Source: Faecalibacter rhinopitheci | GTDB lineage: Bacteria; Bacteroidota; Bacteroidia; Flavobacteriales; Weeksellaceae | Length of the DNA: 64,000 bases | Assembly (NCBI RefSeq): GCF_015234135.1 | Contig: NZ_JADGIK010000002.1 | Coordinates: 62,001 to 126,000 of the forward strand | Reading direction: 5' to 3' | In this document: in pieces, positions 52,603 through 62,796 of the stretch | Numbering within the stretch: position 1 is the first letter of the stretch | Layout of the letters: every line of letters begins with the position of its first letter | The notes under the pieces: model-generated | Database searches by the model: none | Seen by the model: only the letters and a program-made list of their open reading frames with translations | What the model was told of the DNA's origin: nothing | Translations under genes and position numbers: made by a program

Positions 52603-53451
52603 ATGAAAAATATATTAATTACACTATTTACGATTTTATGTTCAGTTCAATTATTCGCACAATCAAACTATAAAAAAGAACCAATCGAAGTATTAATAAT
52701 AGGAACATTTCATTTCTCTGCAAATTCTGGAGTTACAAAAACAAACAAACTAGATATAAATGATGCTAAAACTCAAGAAGAATTAGAAGTGATTAGCAAT
52801 CAAATCGCAGCTTTTAAACCCAACCAGTTTTTTGTGGAATGGGAAGCTGAAAATCAAAATAATTTAGATGAACATTATAAAGCTTATTTAAAAGATGAAT
52901 ATGTTTCTTATTTAGAAAAAAACGATCCAAAATATACAAAGTTTTATTTAGAGAACGAGTTTGCACAAATTGGATTTAAAACTGGAAAAAAAGCGAATAT
53001 TTCGAAAATGGAAGGTATCGATTTTCAGACAGGTTTTACTTATGATTCGGTTATCAAAACAGCTGAATTAAACAAGCAACAAGATTTGCTTTTACAGATT
53101 GATCAAATGTCTTTAGAATATAAAAATCTATCAAATGAATTGATGAAAAGTAAAAGTATGATTCAAGTTTTAAAAAGCCTAAATACTGAAAAGATTTATA
53201 ATCTTGATATGAAAACGTATATAGAAGGTATTAATCAAATTGGGAATGAGAATAATTTTGCAGGAGCATATTTAGTTTCAGAACTGTATAGAAGAAATTT
53301 ATATATGATTTCATTAATTCAAAAAAAGATCAAACCTGAGACCAAAAGGATTGCTGTTTTAGTTGGAAATAGCCATGCAGGATTTTTTACTGAAATATTG
53401 AAGTATGATAGTCGTTTTAAGATTATCAATCTCAATGAAATTATTAAATAA
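52603..53451 (+). CDS. DUF5694-like exported protein
   Basis: 282 aa with a signal peptide (1-19, LFAQ). VLIIGTFHFSANSGV, NQFFVEWEAENQ and the C-terminal RIAVLVGNSHAGFF resemble the TraB/GumN/PrgY superfamily (conserved GTFH, Glu and GxxH elements), to which I believe DUF5694 belongs. Enzymatic role is unproven. It is divergent from the LytS gene and could be a target of that system. Confidence 0.75.
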   Translation: MKNILITLFTILCSVQLFAQSNYKKEPIEVLIIGTFHFSANSGVTKTNKLDINDAKTQEELEVISNQIAAFKPNQFFVEWEAENQNNLDEHYKAYLKDEYVSYLEKNDPKYTKFYLENEFAQIGFKTGKKANISKMEGIDFQTGFTYDSVIKTAELNKQQDLLLQIDQMSLEYKNLSNELMKSKSMIQVLKSLNTEKIYNLDMKTYIEGINQIGNENNFAGAYLVSELYRRNLYMISLIQKKIKPETKRIAVLVGNSHAGFFTEILKYDSRFKIINLNEIIK

Positions 53452-53474
53452 TTTAACTGAAATTATAATATAAA

Positions 53475-53503
53475 AAAATCCCGACATCAATAGTCGGGAT
53501 TTT
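53475..53503. terminator. Bidirectional terminator
   Basis: Stem aaaatcccgac/gtcgggatttt, ATCAATA loop, between the DUF5694 gene and the paralogue cluster. Confidence 0.85.
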
Positions 53504-53511
53504 AGTGAAGA

Positions 53512-54030
53512 CTAACAACCTTCATTATAACCTACATAAAAAGAAGTTACTTTTCCATTTTTCAATGTTATTCTTAAAAAACTTCCTGCATCATAATCAT
53601 TGATGATAAAATATCGTTGTGTTTTAGTGCGATTACCGTTATCATCCCAAGAATCAGAAATTTCAATATTATTGTCCTTGTATTTTTCAAGGATATCATA
53701 TAAAGAATTTCCAATTCCAATTCCTGATAAAGTTTTCAATGTTTTATCATTTGATTCTACTGTATAAACTGAAAAATCTTTTAAATCGTTTCCGTTTTCA
53801 TCATACATGGAATTAAAATTAACTTCGTATACAATACCTTTATAAACCAATTGACTTGGCGAATCTACTCCTCCATATTCGTTCATTTTTAAAGGAATTT
53901 TCTTTCCGATAATTTTTTCTAATTCTGATTTTTTCATTCCAAGTTTAAAATCATTTAAACGCGTAGTTGAAACTTGTGCCATTGCAAATATTGAACACAA
54001 AAAAACTGTAATACTTAATATTCTTTTCAT
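53512..54030 (-). CDS. Small secreted protein, paralogue 3 of a tandem family
   Basis: 172 aa with a signal peptide (1-18, FAMAQ) and VSTTRLNDFKLGMKKSELEKIIG, then LSGIGIGNSLYDILEKYKDNN and a C-terminal LKNGKVTSFYVG. It shares these blocks with the two genes upstream. The shape (two short helix motifs in a beta frame, each starting IG.SL/LGM..) recalls lipoproteins of the SmpA/BamE type, but I cannot show homology. ACCAACCT precedes the ATG by four bases. Function unknown. Confidence 0.7.
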   Translation of the reverse strand: MKRILSITVFLCSIFAMAQVSTTRLNDFKLGMKKSELEKIIGKKIPLKMNEYGGVDSPSQLVYKGIVYEVNFNSMYDENGNDLKDFSVYTVESNDKTLKTLSGIGIGNSLYDILEKYKDNNIEISDSWDDNGNRTKTQRYFIINDYDAGSFLRITLKNGKVTSFYVGYNEGC

Positions 54031-54058
54031 TTAAGGTTGGTATTAGTTTATTAATAAT

Positions 54059-54544
54059 TTATATAAAGCATTCTTCGGGATTGTAGCTATTCACTTCAAT
54101 TTCTATAACCTTATTATTTTTTAAAAGGAAATTCAAGGTCGATTTATTCTCTACATCTTCAATCCGAAAACTGCGTTGGTTGTCATTTAATTTTTCGATA
54201 TATATTTGATATTTATGGTAGTGCTTCCATAAATCTTCTAAGGAACTTCCGATGCCTAAATTACTCAATGTTTTAATTTTCGGAGAAGTAGTTCTTATTT
54301 GTCTAACATACGTGTCAGATTCATTTTTACTTAAAAATCCCCTACCTATTACAACAAAATAATCCAGTCCATTTAATGTGTATTTCTGTTCAACATCTTC
54401 TACAAATGCAATAGGTTGTTGACCAAAAAGTTTTAAAAAATCAGGTGTTTTCATCTCAAGTTTAATCTTATTCATACGCGTAGTAGAAATTTGCGCAAAA
54501 CTGGAACATGACCAAAATATTAATATTAAAACTATATATCTCAT
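54059..54544 (-). CDS. Small secreted protein, paralogue 2 of a tandem family
   Basis: 161 aa with a signal peptide (about 1-17). ISTTRMNKIKLEMKTPDFLKLFG, LSNLGIGSSLEDLWKHYH and LKNNKVIEIEV align with its neighbours. Lies six bases after paralogue 1 on the same transcript. Function unknown. Confidence 0.7.
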   Translation of the reverse strand: MRYIVLILIFWSCSSFAQISTTRMNKIKLEMKTPDFLKLFGQQPIAFVEDVEQKYTLNGLDYFVVIGRGFLSKNESDTYVRQIRTTSPKIKTLSNLGIGSSLEDLWKHYHKYQIYIEKLNDNQRSFRIEDVENKSTLNFLLKNNKVIEIEVNSYNPEECFI

Positions 54545-54549
54545 TCGGA

Positions 54550-55059
54550 TTAATTTTGATAGTAAATATTATTGTTTAGATATCCCTTTTCATAGGATAA
54601 TTTAATTTTCCAAACTTTATTATTTTTCAAATAAAATATAAGTTCAGTTTCATTTTCAAGATCATAAAATGTAAAGTATCTGTTGTCATCAGTGCCTAAA
54701 TATGAAATGGAATTATTTTTATACACTTTCCAAAGATCATCTAACGAACTTCCAATTTTAATTCCAGACAAAGTAATCAATTCTTTTCCCTCAGATTCTA
54801 CTGAAAAAAACTCATTCTTTTTACTGTATAAATTTTTATAATAAACAACATGGTAATTTACTCCATTTATATTGATATCCTGTTCAGGCATATCTGGGTT
54901 GTTAACATCAAAAACCGCTAATTTATCAGGATTCAAACTATAAATTTGTTGATCAGTCATCTTATAATTAACAGGTCCAAAATTTGCTGTAGAAACTCTT
55001 TGAGCTAGCGAAAAATTGCCAATTAAAATTGTAACTACAATTAATATCTTTGTTATCAT
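54550..55059 (-). CDS. Small secreted protein, paralogue 1 of a tandem family
   Basis: 169 aa with a signal peptide (1-19, LAQ). VSTANFGPVNYKMTDQQIYSL, LSGIKIGSSLDDLWKVYK and LKNNKVWKIKL match the other two copies. First gene of the cluster. Function unknown. Confidence 0.7.
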   Translation of the reverse strand: MITKILIVVTILIGNFSLAQRVSTANFGPVNYKMTDQQIYSLNPDKLAVFDVNNPDMPEQDININGVNYHVVYYKNLYSKKNEFFSVESEGKELITLSGIKIGSSLDDLWKVYKNNSISYLGTDDNRYFTFYDLENETELIFYLKNNKVWKIKLSYEKGYLNNNIYYQN

Positions 55060-55085
55060 TCTAATTAATTTAAAAAATTAAGCAT

Positions 55086-55116
55086 AAAAAAAAGCTTCCA
55101 ATTACAATTGCAAGCT
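55086..55116 (-). terminator. Terminator after queG
   Basis: Minus strand AGCTT-G-CAATT / AATTG-G-AAGCT stem with one mismatch and eight T. Confidence 0.7.
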
Positions 55117-55152
55117 AAATAATTATGCCAAAAAATATCTCATTGGAAATGG

Positions 55153-56094
55153 CTATTTCATAAAATCTATATTTCTTTGTAATCCTGAAAATTTTGTTCT
55201 TTTGACAGGAGATTTTTTAAATATTTCTCTAAAGACATCTTCAGTTATTTCTTCCCAATCTTTTTTAGAAAATTGATTGATTTTTTCGTGACCTATAAAA
55301 CGTTCCTCTTTTGTAGGCAAAGAAAATCGATTCCAAGGACAAACATTTTGGCAAACATCACAACCAAAAATCCAATCATCAAATTTCCCTTTCATTTCTG
55401 GAGGAATTTGTTCTTTTAATTCAATCGTAAAATAAGATATACATTGACTTCCATTAACGGTTTTATTGGGCAGAATTGCTTCAGTTGGGCATGTATCAAT
55501 GCATTTAGTACATTTTCCACAATGATCCGTTTCTATTGGCTGATCATAGGCTAAATCTAAATCCAAGATTAGTTCTGCTAAAAAGAAAAATGAGCCTTTT
55601 TGTTTAGATAATGTCAACGAATTTTTACCGACCCAACCAATTCCTGCTTTTCTCGCCCAGGCGTGTTCTAAAATTGGTGCCGAATCGGTAAACGCTCTAC
55701 CATTCACTTCTCCTATCTCTTCTTGAATAAAATCTAACAATTCACGCAATTTCTCTTTTACCACAAAATGATAATCCTCTCCTTGCGCATACATAGCAAT
55801 TTTATAAGAATCTGGCGTTCTATTTATATCTTGGTAATAATTATATCCTAGTGAAATTACAGATTTAGCATTATCAACAAGTAATCTTGGATCTAATCGC
55901 ATATCAAAATGATTTGCCATATAACTCATTTCACCTTGATAATTATTATTTAACCATGATTCTAAACGAGGAGCTTCTTCTTCTAAAAAGTCAGCTTTGG
56001 CTATTCCACATGAAATAAATCCCAACGTTTTAGCTTTCGCCTTTATACGTTGGGATCTTTGTAATTTTATATGTTCTTCTGTTAGAAGATGCAT
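55153..56094 (-). CDS. queG: Epoxyqueuosine reductase
   Basis: 313 aa cobalamin- and Fe-S-dependent enzyme completing queuosine in tRNA. Two 4Fe-4S motifs [12 protein letters not shown] and [29 protein letters not shown], and GCGKCTKC context are typical. The tRNA-Tyr (GTA) genes at 8876 and 9071 are natural substrates for this modification. Twenty bases downstream of ruvB. Confidence 0.95.
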   Translation of the reverse strand: MHLLTEEHIKLQRSQRIKAKAKTLGFISCGIAKADFLEEEAPRLESWLNNNYQGEMSYMANHFDMRLDPRLLVDNAKSVISLGYNYYQDINRTPDSYKIAMYAQGEDYHFVVKEKLRELLDFIQEEIGEVNGRAFTDSAPILEHAWARKAGIGWVGKNSLTLSKQKGSFFFLAELILDLDLAYDQPIETDHCGKCTKCIDTCPTEAILPNKTVNGSQCISYFTIELKEQIPPEMKGKFDDWIFGCDVCQNVCPWNRFSLPTKEERFIGHEKINQFSKKDWEEITEDVFREIFKKSPVKRTKFSGLQRNIDFMK

Positions 56095-56114
56095 CTTTAA
56101 TTTTGAATTTTCAT

Positions 56115-57152
56115 TTATAAATCAAATAAATCAGTTTGAGGTGAATTTTCCCCTCTATATTTTAATCCTAAATGTTTATAAGATTTTTCAGTAGCAATAC
56201 GTCCTCTCGAAGTACGCATCAAATATCCTTCTTGTATAAGATAAGGTTCATATACTTCTTCTAACGTACCTCCATTTTCGCCAACGGCAGTTGCTAACGT
56301 TGTAATACCTACTGGTCCACCTTTAAACTTCTCAATAATTGTAGATAAGATTCGATTATCCATTTCATCTAAACCATTGTCATCAACTTTTAAGGCTTTA
56401 AGAGAAAAATCGGCTATAGATCTGTCTATTTTTCCATTTCCTTTAATTTGTGCAAAATCTCTTGTACGACGTAATAATGCATTAGCAATCCGGGGAGTAC
56501 CACGACTACGACCAGCAATTTCAATCGCTGCCTCAAAATCAATTGGAGTTCCTAGAATTCCGGCAGAACGTTCTACAATAGAACTAAGTAACTCTACATT
56601 ATAGTATTCAAAACGAAAATTAATTCCGAAACGAGCTCTTAAAGGGGCAGTTAACAATCCTGATCGTGTTGTTGCTCCAATTAATGTAAATGGATTTAAA
56701 CCAATTTGAATAGATCGCGCATTTGGACCGGATTCTATCATAATATCAATTTTAAAATCCTCCATTGCAGAATATAAATATTCCTCAATAACAGGTGACA
56801 TACGATGAATTTCGTCAATAAATAAAACATCATTTTCCTCTAGGTTTGTTAATAAACCAGCTAAATCACTTGGTTTATCTAAAACAGGTCCTGAAGTTAT
56901 TTTAATTCCAACGCCCAATTCATTGGCGATAATGTTAGCTAATGTTGTTTTTCCTAAACCAGGAGGTCCGTGTAATAAAACATGATCCAAAGCTTCTTCT
57001 CTTAATTTTGAAGCCTTTACGAAAACTTCTAAATTTTCTAGAATATGTGCTTGTCCGGCAAAATCGTCAAAACTCTGCGGACGGACAGTATTTTCTTGGT
57101 TTAAATCATCGTCTGGATAAAATTCTTTATCGGGATTCAATAGATCAGACAT
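56115..57152 (-). CDS. ruvB: Holliday junction branch-migration ATPase
   Basis: 345 aa AAA+ motor. Walker [10 protein letters not shown] at 62-70, Walker [25 protein letters not shown], sensor [18 protein letters not shown], and the winged-helix [31 protein letters not shown]. Followed by queG. Confidence 0.97.
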   Translation of the reverse strand: MSDLLNPDKEFYPDDDLNQENTVRPQSFDDFAGQAHILENLEVFVKASKLREEALDHVLLHGPPGLGKTTLANIIANELGVGIKITSGPVLDKPSDLAGLLTNLEENDVLFIDEIHRMSPVIEEYLYSAMEDFKIDIMIESGPNARSIQIGLNPFTLIGATTRSGLLTAPLRARFGINFRFEYYNVELLSSIVERSAGILGTPIDFEAAIEIAGRSRGTPRIANALLRRTRDFAQIKGNGKIDRSIADFSLKALKVDDNGLDEMDNRILSTIIEKFKGGPVGITTLATAVGENGGTLEEVYEPYLIQEGYLMRTSRGRIATEKSYKHLGLKYRGENSPQTDLFDL

Positions 57153-57258
57153 AAATAATGATATAAATTATAATGATAAGCGTTAACGAAAAATTTAGAT
57201 ATTCCTTCGTACTTTTACTCCCACAAAGAACGCAATATTTTTTCAGATAAAATAAATT

Positions 57259-58242
57259 ATGAGTAAAGGAATATTATTAGTGAATCTAGGTTCACCAGAT
57301 TCTACAGATGTTGAAGATGTAAGAACTTATTTACGCGAATTCTTAATGGATGGTAAAGTAATAGATTCACCGTGGATTATTCGTAAAACAGTTGTTGAGT
57401 TATTTATCTTACCCACACGACCAAAAAAATCAGCAGAAGCTTATAAAAAAATTTGGACAGACCAAGGTTCTCCATTAATCGTTTATTCTAAAATATTACG
57501 AGAAAAATTACAACAACAAATGGATATTCCTGTGGGATTAGCAATGCGTTATAAAAATCCTTCAATCCAAAACGGTATCCAAGAGTTGTATGATCAAGGT
57601 GTACGTGATATATTAATTGTGCCATTATATCCGCAATACACAATGTCTTCTACAGAAACAGTTGCAGATAAAGTTTTAGAAATTCAGAAAAAGAAATTTA
57701 AAGATATAAATATTCAATTTGTTAAAGCATTTTACAATCATCCAGATTATATCAAAGTTTTAGCAGAATCTATCAGAGAAAAATTACCAGAAAATTTTGA
57801 TAAATTATTATTCTCTTACCATGGTATTCCTGAGAGACACGACAACAAGGCTTTAAAAGCTGCTAAAACAAGTGGTCTACCTATTGAAACTTATCGCAAT
57901 CAATGTTTTGAAACTACGCGTTTAGTTACAGATTATTTACAATTGCCTGAAGATAAATACACGACTTCTTTTCAATCTCGATTAGGTCGTGATCCATGGA
58001 TTAAACCTTACACCGATCATTTATTGGAAGAATTTCCAGCTCAAGGAGTTAAAAATTTAGCTGTTTGTACACCTGCATTTGTATCTGATTGTTTAGAAAC
58101 GTTAGAAGAAATATCAATGGAAGGTCGTGAAGAATTTTTGAAAGCTGGAGGTGAAAAATTTACTTATATTCCATGTTTAAATGATCGTGAAGATTGGGTA
58201 AATGTTTTAGCCAAATGGTTAAAAGGATGGCAAAATAATTAA
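57259..58242 (+). CDS. hemH: Ferrochelatase
   Basis: 327 aa enzyme inserting iron into protoporphyrin (or coproporphyrin). GILLVNLGSPDSTDVEDVRTYLREFLMD, LLFSYHGIPERH (catalytic His) and PAFVSDCLETLEEI are signatures. Separated from hemACDE by about 19 kb. Confidence 0.96.
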   Translation: MSKGILLVNLGSPDSTDVEDVRTYLREFLMDGKVIDSPWIIRKTVVELFILPTRPKKSAEAYKKIWTDQGSPLIVYSKILREKLQQQMDIPVGLAMRYKNPSIQNGIQELYDQGVRDILIVPLYPQYTMSSTETVADKVLEIQKKKFKDINIQFVKAFYNHPDYIKVLAESIREKLPENFDKLLFSYHGIPERHDNKALKAAKTSGLPIETYRNQCFETTRLVTDYLQLPEDKYTTSFQSRLGRDPWIKPYTDHLLEEFPAQGVKNLAVCTPAFVSDCLETLEEISMEGREEFLKAGGEKFTYIPCLNDREDWVNVLAKWLKGWQNN

Positions 58243-58269
58243 AACGGGTAAAGCTGAAGTAAAATAATT

Positions 58270-58318
58270 AAATATCTTTGTTTGGAATTTTTCAATTTTA
58301 AACAAAGATATTTTTTTG
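58270..58318 (+). terminator. Terminator after hemH overlapping a promoter box
   Basis: 14-bp arms aaatatctttgttt/aaacaaagatattt with a 16-base loop and a T-tract. The left arm contains TATCTTTG (58273-58280), an exact -7 box for the next gene. Confidence 0.65.
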
Positions 58319-58322
58319 TAGA

Positions 58323-59429
58323 ATGAAGTTTCTAATTTCCATATTATTCATTTTTATATCAATTACTTCAACAGCTCAATTTTTAGATACCAATGGAAAT
58401 CTAATTATTGATGGTAGAAAATATCTAAAATCCAAGGTTGACACTATTGGTAGAAAATCGGGTTGGGAAATCTATGGTACTAACACACTTACCATTAATC
58501 AAAATACATTTTCTAATTGGACTGCTGGTGGAGAAAATTCAGTTTCATTTATTGCTAAAGTAGATTATGAATTAAATTATCGTAAAAAACGAAATCTCTG
58601 GGATAATCGATTCATAATGGAATATGGTTTTTTAGACAATAAAACAAATGGAACTCGAAAGACCTCAGATAATATTAATATTACTTCTTCGTATGGTTAT
58701 TTGCTAAAGAAAAGTTGGTATTTAACTTCATCTGTAAATTTCAGATCTCAATTCGCTCCAGGATATGATTATGGTACTACTCCAAAAACAAAAAAATCAA
58801 ACTTATTTTCGCCTGCATATGTTACATTAGGAATTGGTGGAAATTATAATCCATCACCCGATTTATCTGTCAGCATACATCCTATCACTTCTAGAACTAC
58901 TGTGGTAATGGATGAAGATTTAAAAAAGAAAGGAAATTACGGTTTACGAGAAGATGGAGATGCATTGTATTTTGAAATTGGCGCATATATCGGCGCACGT
59001 TATAAAGTAAAATTATTTGAAAATGTTACGTATGATAATAACATAGGTTTATTTTCTAATTACAGCAATAAACCTCTACACATAGATTTGGTATACGCTG
59101 GTGTTTTAAATATGAAAATTAATAACTTTATGAATACGCAATTAACAATTAATATTGCGTACGATGAAGATCAAATAAAAGCAACTCAATTTAAACAAAC
59201 ACTTGGGATAGGTTTAACTTATAAAATTGATAGTACCAAGAAAAAAGAGAAAAGAAGAAAGAACAAAAAAGATATAAAAGAAGTAACTTTAGACTATATT
59301 GTTGCACCTTATATTAATAACCATAAACCAATTGATTCAAGAATATACAATAAAATTTTTGAGAAAGATGAAGTAAACGAATCATCAATTTATTTAAAAT
59401 CTGAAACAATCTTGAATGAATTACTGTAA
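58323..59429 (+). CDS. DUF3078 domain outer-membrane protein, copy 1
   Basis: 368 aa with a signal peptide (1-18, STAQ). GWEIYGTNTLTINQNTFSNW-TAGGENSVSF is the DUF3078 hallmark; the remainder is a predicted beta-barrel (alternating FIMEYGFLDN, GIGGNYNPSPDLS). A Lys-rich patch (KKKEKRRKNKKDIKE) and a 45-residue tail follow. Function unknown in the family. The next gene is a paralogue. Confidence 0.85.
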   Translation: MKFLISILFIFISITSTAQFLDTNGNLIIDGRKYLKSKVDTIGRKSGWEIYGTNTLTINQNTFSNWTAGGENSVSFIAKVDYELNYRKKRNLWDNRFIMEYGFLDNKTNGTRKTSDNINITSSYGYLLKKSWYLTSSVNFRSQFAPGYDYGTTPKTKKSNLFSPAYVTLGIGGNYNPSPDLSVSIHPITSRTTVVMDEDLKKKGNYGLREDGDALYFEIGAYIGARYKVKLFENVTYDNNIGLFSNYSNKPLHIDLVYAGVLNMKINNFMNTQLTINIAYDEDQIKATQFKQTLGIGLTYKIDSTKKKEKRRKNKKDIKEVTLDYIVAPYINNHKPIDSRIYNKIFEKDEVNESSIYLKSETILNELL

Positions 59430-59440
59430 TACCAACCTAT

Positions 59441-60493
59441 ATGAAAAAAGTTCTAATTATTTTATGCGTAGCATTTTCCTCTTATAGTTATGCACAAACT
59501 GTAAAAGACGGAAATGTATCTACCGACAGTCAACGATTTCTAAAAGAAAAAAAACTAGATGGCCGTACTGAAGGCTGGCTTATAATGGGAAATAATTCTT
59601 TATTATTTTCACAAAGTGCATTTTCTAATTGGATGGCAGGTGGTGTCAATTCATTCGCGTTAAATGCAAATGTAGATTATGAATTCAACTTAACGCAAGG
59701 GAAACATATTTGGGATAACCGCATTTTATTAGCTTACGGAATTCAAGCTAATAAGGACGAAGACACACGTAAAAATAATGATATTATAGATCTTAATTCT
59801 TCATATGGATATAACATTGGTAATAATTGGTTTCTAGCAGCTGCTATGAATTTTAAAACCCAATTTTCTTCGGGTTATGACTATGCTACTACTCCAAATA
59901 CAAAAATTTCAAACTTTATGGCACCTGCCTACTTAAGTTTTGGTCTGGGTGTGGATTATAAACCTAATGATAATTTCCAAGTTAATATTCATCCACTTAC
60001 CACGCGTGTTACTTTTGTATTAGATGAGGATTTGCAAACAAAAGGTTCCTATGGTTTAAAAAATGATGGCGATTCTTCATTTTTCGAATTGGGTGCTTAT
60101 CTAGGTGCTCGATACAAATTTCAGATTATGGAAGGAATTTCTTACGATAATCGCTTAGGTATTTTTGCAAATTATCTCGACAAACCACAAAATATGGACA
60201 TTGCTTATTGGGGTCTATTAGATTTTAAAGTAAACAGATTTGTATCAGCACAGGTTGCAGTAAATTTATTATATGATGAAAACCAAATCATGAAAACCCA
60301 AGTAAAACAAACTTTAGGAATTGGTTTCAATTATAAATTTGATAACAAACCTAAAGAAGAAACAACTGCTTTAAACATCATTCATGAACAACCAATTTTA
60401 GAAACTTTAGATCATCAAAAGGAAATTACTAAGAATACATTTATCCTCAAAGATGAACCACTTTTAAATCAAACCAAATTAATTATACAATAA
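59441..60493 (+). CDS. DUF3078 domain outer-membrane protein, copy 2
   Basis: 350 aa, signal peptide (1-18, SYAQ), GWLIMGNNSLLFSQSAFSNWM-AGGVNS and the same barrel strands as copy 1 (INIHPLTTRVTFVLDEDL). Lacks the Lys-rich patch. Starts 11 bases after copy 1; ACCAACCT lies two bases before its ATG. Ends in a similar short tail (ILKDEPLLNQT). Confidence 0.85.
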   Translation: MKKVLIILCVAFSSYSYAQTVKDGNVSTDSQRFLKEKKLDGRTEGWLIMGNNSLLFSQSAFSNWMAGGVNSFALNANVDYEFNLTQGKHIWDNRILLAYGIQANKDEDTRKNNDIIDLNSSYGYNIGNNWFLAAAMNFKTQFSSGYDYATTPNTKISNFMAPAYLSFGLGVDYKPNDNFQVNIHPLTTRVTFVLDEDLQTKGSYGLKNDGDSSFFELGAYLGARYKFQIMEGISYDNRLGIFANYLDKPQNMDIAYWGLLDFKVNRFVSAQVAVNLLYDENQIMKTQVKQTLGIGFNYKFDNKPKEETTALNIIHEQPILETLDHQKEITKNTFILKDEPLLNQTKLIIQ

Positions 60494-60498
60494 TTCTT

Positions 60499-60526
60499 AA
60501 CCTGCTTTCTATAAGCAGGTTTTTTA
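60499..60526 (+). terminator. Terminator after the DUF3078 pair
   Basis: Stem aacctgctt/aagcaggtt with TCTAT loop and six T. Confidence 0.85.
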
Positions 60527-60572
60527 TTTGCCTAATTTTTTTGTAGAATTGTCTAAACAAAATCACAATTCT

Positions 60573-61805
60573 ATGAAAATCATTGGCCCTTTCGCACAAA
60601 TACTTACACTAGCCAATTTACCTTTAAAAGGTAAATTAAAAGACGAACAATTAGAAATAATTACAGATGGAGGAATATTAATTGAAAACGATATAATTCT
60701 TGCAGTAGATAATTTTCAAGAATTAATTCAAAAATTTCCAACTGCTGAAGTTGAAAAGATTGAAACAGAACAAGTTTTACTACCTGGATTTATCGATTCA
60801 CACACACATATTTGTTTCGGAGGAAATCGCGCCAAAGATTTTGCAATGCGTTTAAATGGTAAAACATATTTAGAAATTGCTGAAAGTGGTGGTGGAATTT
60901 GGTCTACAGTTCAGCAAACTCGTGCGAAAACAGCGGATGATTTAAAAGATATTACCTTAAAGAATGTTGAAAAACTAATTAGAAAAGGGACAACAACAGC
61001 AGAAGTTAAAAGTGGTTATGCATTATCTATTGATGGAGAATTAAAAATGTTAGAAGGTATAAATCTTGCAAATCAAGAATGCGAAATTGATTTAATTCCT
61101 ACTTTTCTTGGAGCACATATGAAAGCCAAGGATTTTAATGGAACGAACAAAGAATATTTAGAGCAACTTGTAAGTGAAGTCTTCCCTAAAATTAAAGCAG
61201 ACAAATTAGCTAACCGTATCGATATATTTGTGGAACAATCTGCCTTTTCAGTTGAAGAAGGTGATTATTATTTGAACGAAGCAAAAAAACAAGGTTTTCA
61301 AATTACTATACATGCAGACCAATTTACTTCGGGAGGAAGCGAATTAGCAATTAAATACAATGCATTAAGCGCTGATCACTTAGAATTTTCTGGAGAAAAA
61401 GAAGTAGCATATTTAGCACAATCAGATGTGGTTGCAACGGTATTGCCTGGCGCATCGATTGGGTTAGGTATGCAATATGCACCAGCCCGCCAATTATTAG
61501 ATGCAGGTTGCTGTGTTTCCATTGCATCGGATTGGAATCCAGGCTCTGCACCTATGGGGGATTTATTGACCCAAGCATCTATCTTAGCTACTTTTCAGAA
61601 ATTATCTTCAGCAGAAGTCTTGGCTGCGATCACTTATCGTGCTGCAAAAGCATTAGATCTTTCAGATCGAGGAATTCTAACAAAAGACATGAAAGCAGAT
61701 TTTATAAGTTTTCCAACCTCAAATTTTCAAAATATAATTTATCACCAAGGTCAACTTGAACCTGAAAATGTGTGGAAAAATGGAAATTTAATTCATTCAA
61801 AATAA
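60573..61805 (+). CDS. hutI: Imidazolonepropionase
   Basis: Amidohydrolase of histidine degradation, 410 aa from the ATG at 60573 (MKIIGPFAQILTL). GFIDSHTHICFGGNRAKDF, HADQFTSGG, SADHLEF and SDWNPGSAPMGDLLTQ are characteristic. An in-frame TTG at 60528 would add 15 residues but lies two bases past a terminator, so it is rejected. No hutH, hutU or hutG is nearby. Confidence 0.93.
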   Translation: MKIIGPFAQILTLANLPLKGKLKDEQLEIITDGGILIENDIILAVDNFQELIQKFPTAEVEKIETEQVLLPGFIDSHTHICFGGNRAKDFAMRLNGKTYLEIAESGGGIWSTVQQTRAKTADDLKDITLKNVEKLIRKGTTTAEVKSGYALSIDGELKMLEGINLANQECEIDLIPTFLGAHMKAKDFNGTNKEYLEQLVSEVFPKIKADKLANRIDIFVEQSAFSVEEGDYYLNEAKKQGFQITIHADQFTSGGSELAIKYNALSADHLEFSGEKEVAYLAQSDVVATVLPGASIGLGMQYAPARQLLDAGCCVSIASDWNPGSAPMGDLLTQASILATFQKLSSAEVLAAITYRAAKALDLSDRGILTKDMKADFISFPTSNFQNIIYHQGQLEPENVWKNGNLIHSK

Positions 61806-61815
61806 ATACCATTAT

Positions 61816-61848
61816 TAAAAAGAATCATTTGATGAAATGGTTCTTTTT
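61816..61848 (+). terminator. Terminator after hutI
   Basis: 13-pair stem aaaagaatcattt/aaatggttctttt (one G-T), GATG loop, T-tract. Confidence 0.8.
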
Positions 61849-61926
61849 AATTTTAACAAAATAAACTTATCCTGAAAAGGTTATTATTATTTATCGTAAT
61901 TTTACATCATATAATATTTCGATTTT

Positions 61927-62787
61927 ATGATCGCATCAATGACAGGATATGGTAAAGCTGTATTAGAATTACCTGAAAAAAAAGTAACAATAGAGGTTCG
62001 CTCTTTAAATAGTAAAACGTTAGATTTAAATACTAGAATTCCTTCTTTTTACAGAGAAAAAGAACTTGAAGTTCGAAACATTATCTCTGAAAAAATTCAA
62101 CGCGGTAAAGTTGATTTTATGATGATGGTAGAATTAAATCCTGCCGCTCGTACACAAAAATTGAATGCAGAATTAATCAAAAGTTATATTGCAGATTTCA
62201 AGAAAATTACGCCCGATGTAACAGAAGCAGATTTATTGCCAGTTGTTATGCGCATGCCTGATGTAATGAATTATTCGCAAGATGATTTATCAACAGAGGA
62301 ATGGAATGCAATTAGAGAAACGATTCTGGAAGCTGTAAATGCATTAAATACTTACCGCCAAGATGAAGGAAAAGTTTTAGAGAAAGAATTAATTTCTTAT
62401 GTAGAAAAAATTCTTCATAACTTAACTTTAGTTGAGCCTTTTGAAGGTGAACGTATCGAAACAATTAAAGACCGATTTAATAAAAAATTAGAAGATGCAA
62501 AAGCAGATATCGACCAAAATCGTTATGAGCAAGAATTAATCTACTTTTTTGAGAAATTAGATATTACGGAAGAAAAAGTTCGTCTTAAAAATAATTGTGA
62601 ATACTTTATCAAAGAAATTCACGAAGCTGGATCAAACGGGAAAAAACTAGGCTTTATTTCACAAGAAATTGGTCGTGAAATTAATACGTTAGGTTCAAAA
62701 TCGAATCATTCAGAAATGCAAAAAATTGTAGTTCAGATGAAAGATGAATTAGAGAAAATAAAAGAACAATCATTAAACATTTTATAG
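61927..62787 (+). CDS. YicC family endoribonuclease
   Basis: 286 aa. MIASMTGYGKAVLE at the N-terminus, EVRSLNSKTLDLNTRIP, RGKVDFMM and the C-terminal GSNGKKLGFISQEIGREINTLGSKSNH define YicC. In E. coli YicC cleaves certain small RNAs. It lies nine bases upstream of gmk, the usual arrangement. Confidence 0.93.
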   Translation: MIASMTGYGKAVLELPEKKVTIEVRSLNSKTLDLNTRIPSFYREKELEVRNIISEKIQRGKVDFMMMVELNPAARTQKLNAELIKSYIADFKKITPDVTEADLLPVVMRMPDVMNYSQDDLSTEEWNAIRETILEAVNALNTYRQDEGKVLEKELISYVEKILHNLTLVEPFEGERIETIKDRFNKKLEDAKADIDQNRYEQELIYFFEKLDITEEKVRLKNNCEYFIKEIHEAGSNGKKLGFISQEIGREINTLGSKSNHSEMQKIVVQMKDELEKIKEQSLNIL

Positions 62788-62796
62788 TTCATTAAA

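Noticed and set aside
60528-60572. N-terminal extension of HutI from a TTG at 60528
   Set aside because: The TTG lies two bases after a terminator, and the extra residues (MPNFFVELSKQNHNS) do not resemble the family; the ATG at 60573 gives the usual N-terminus.
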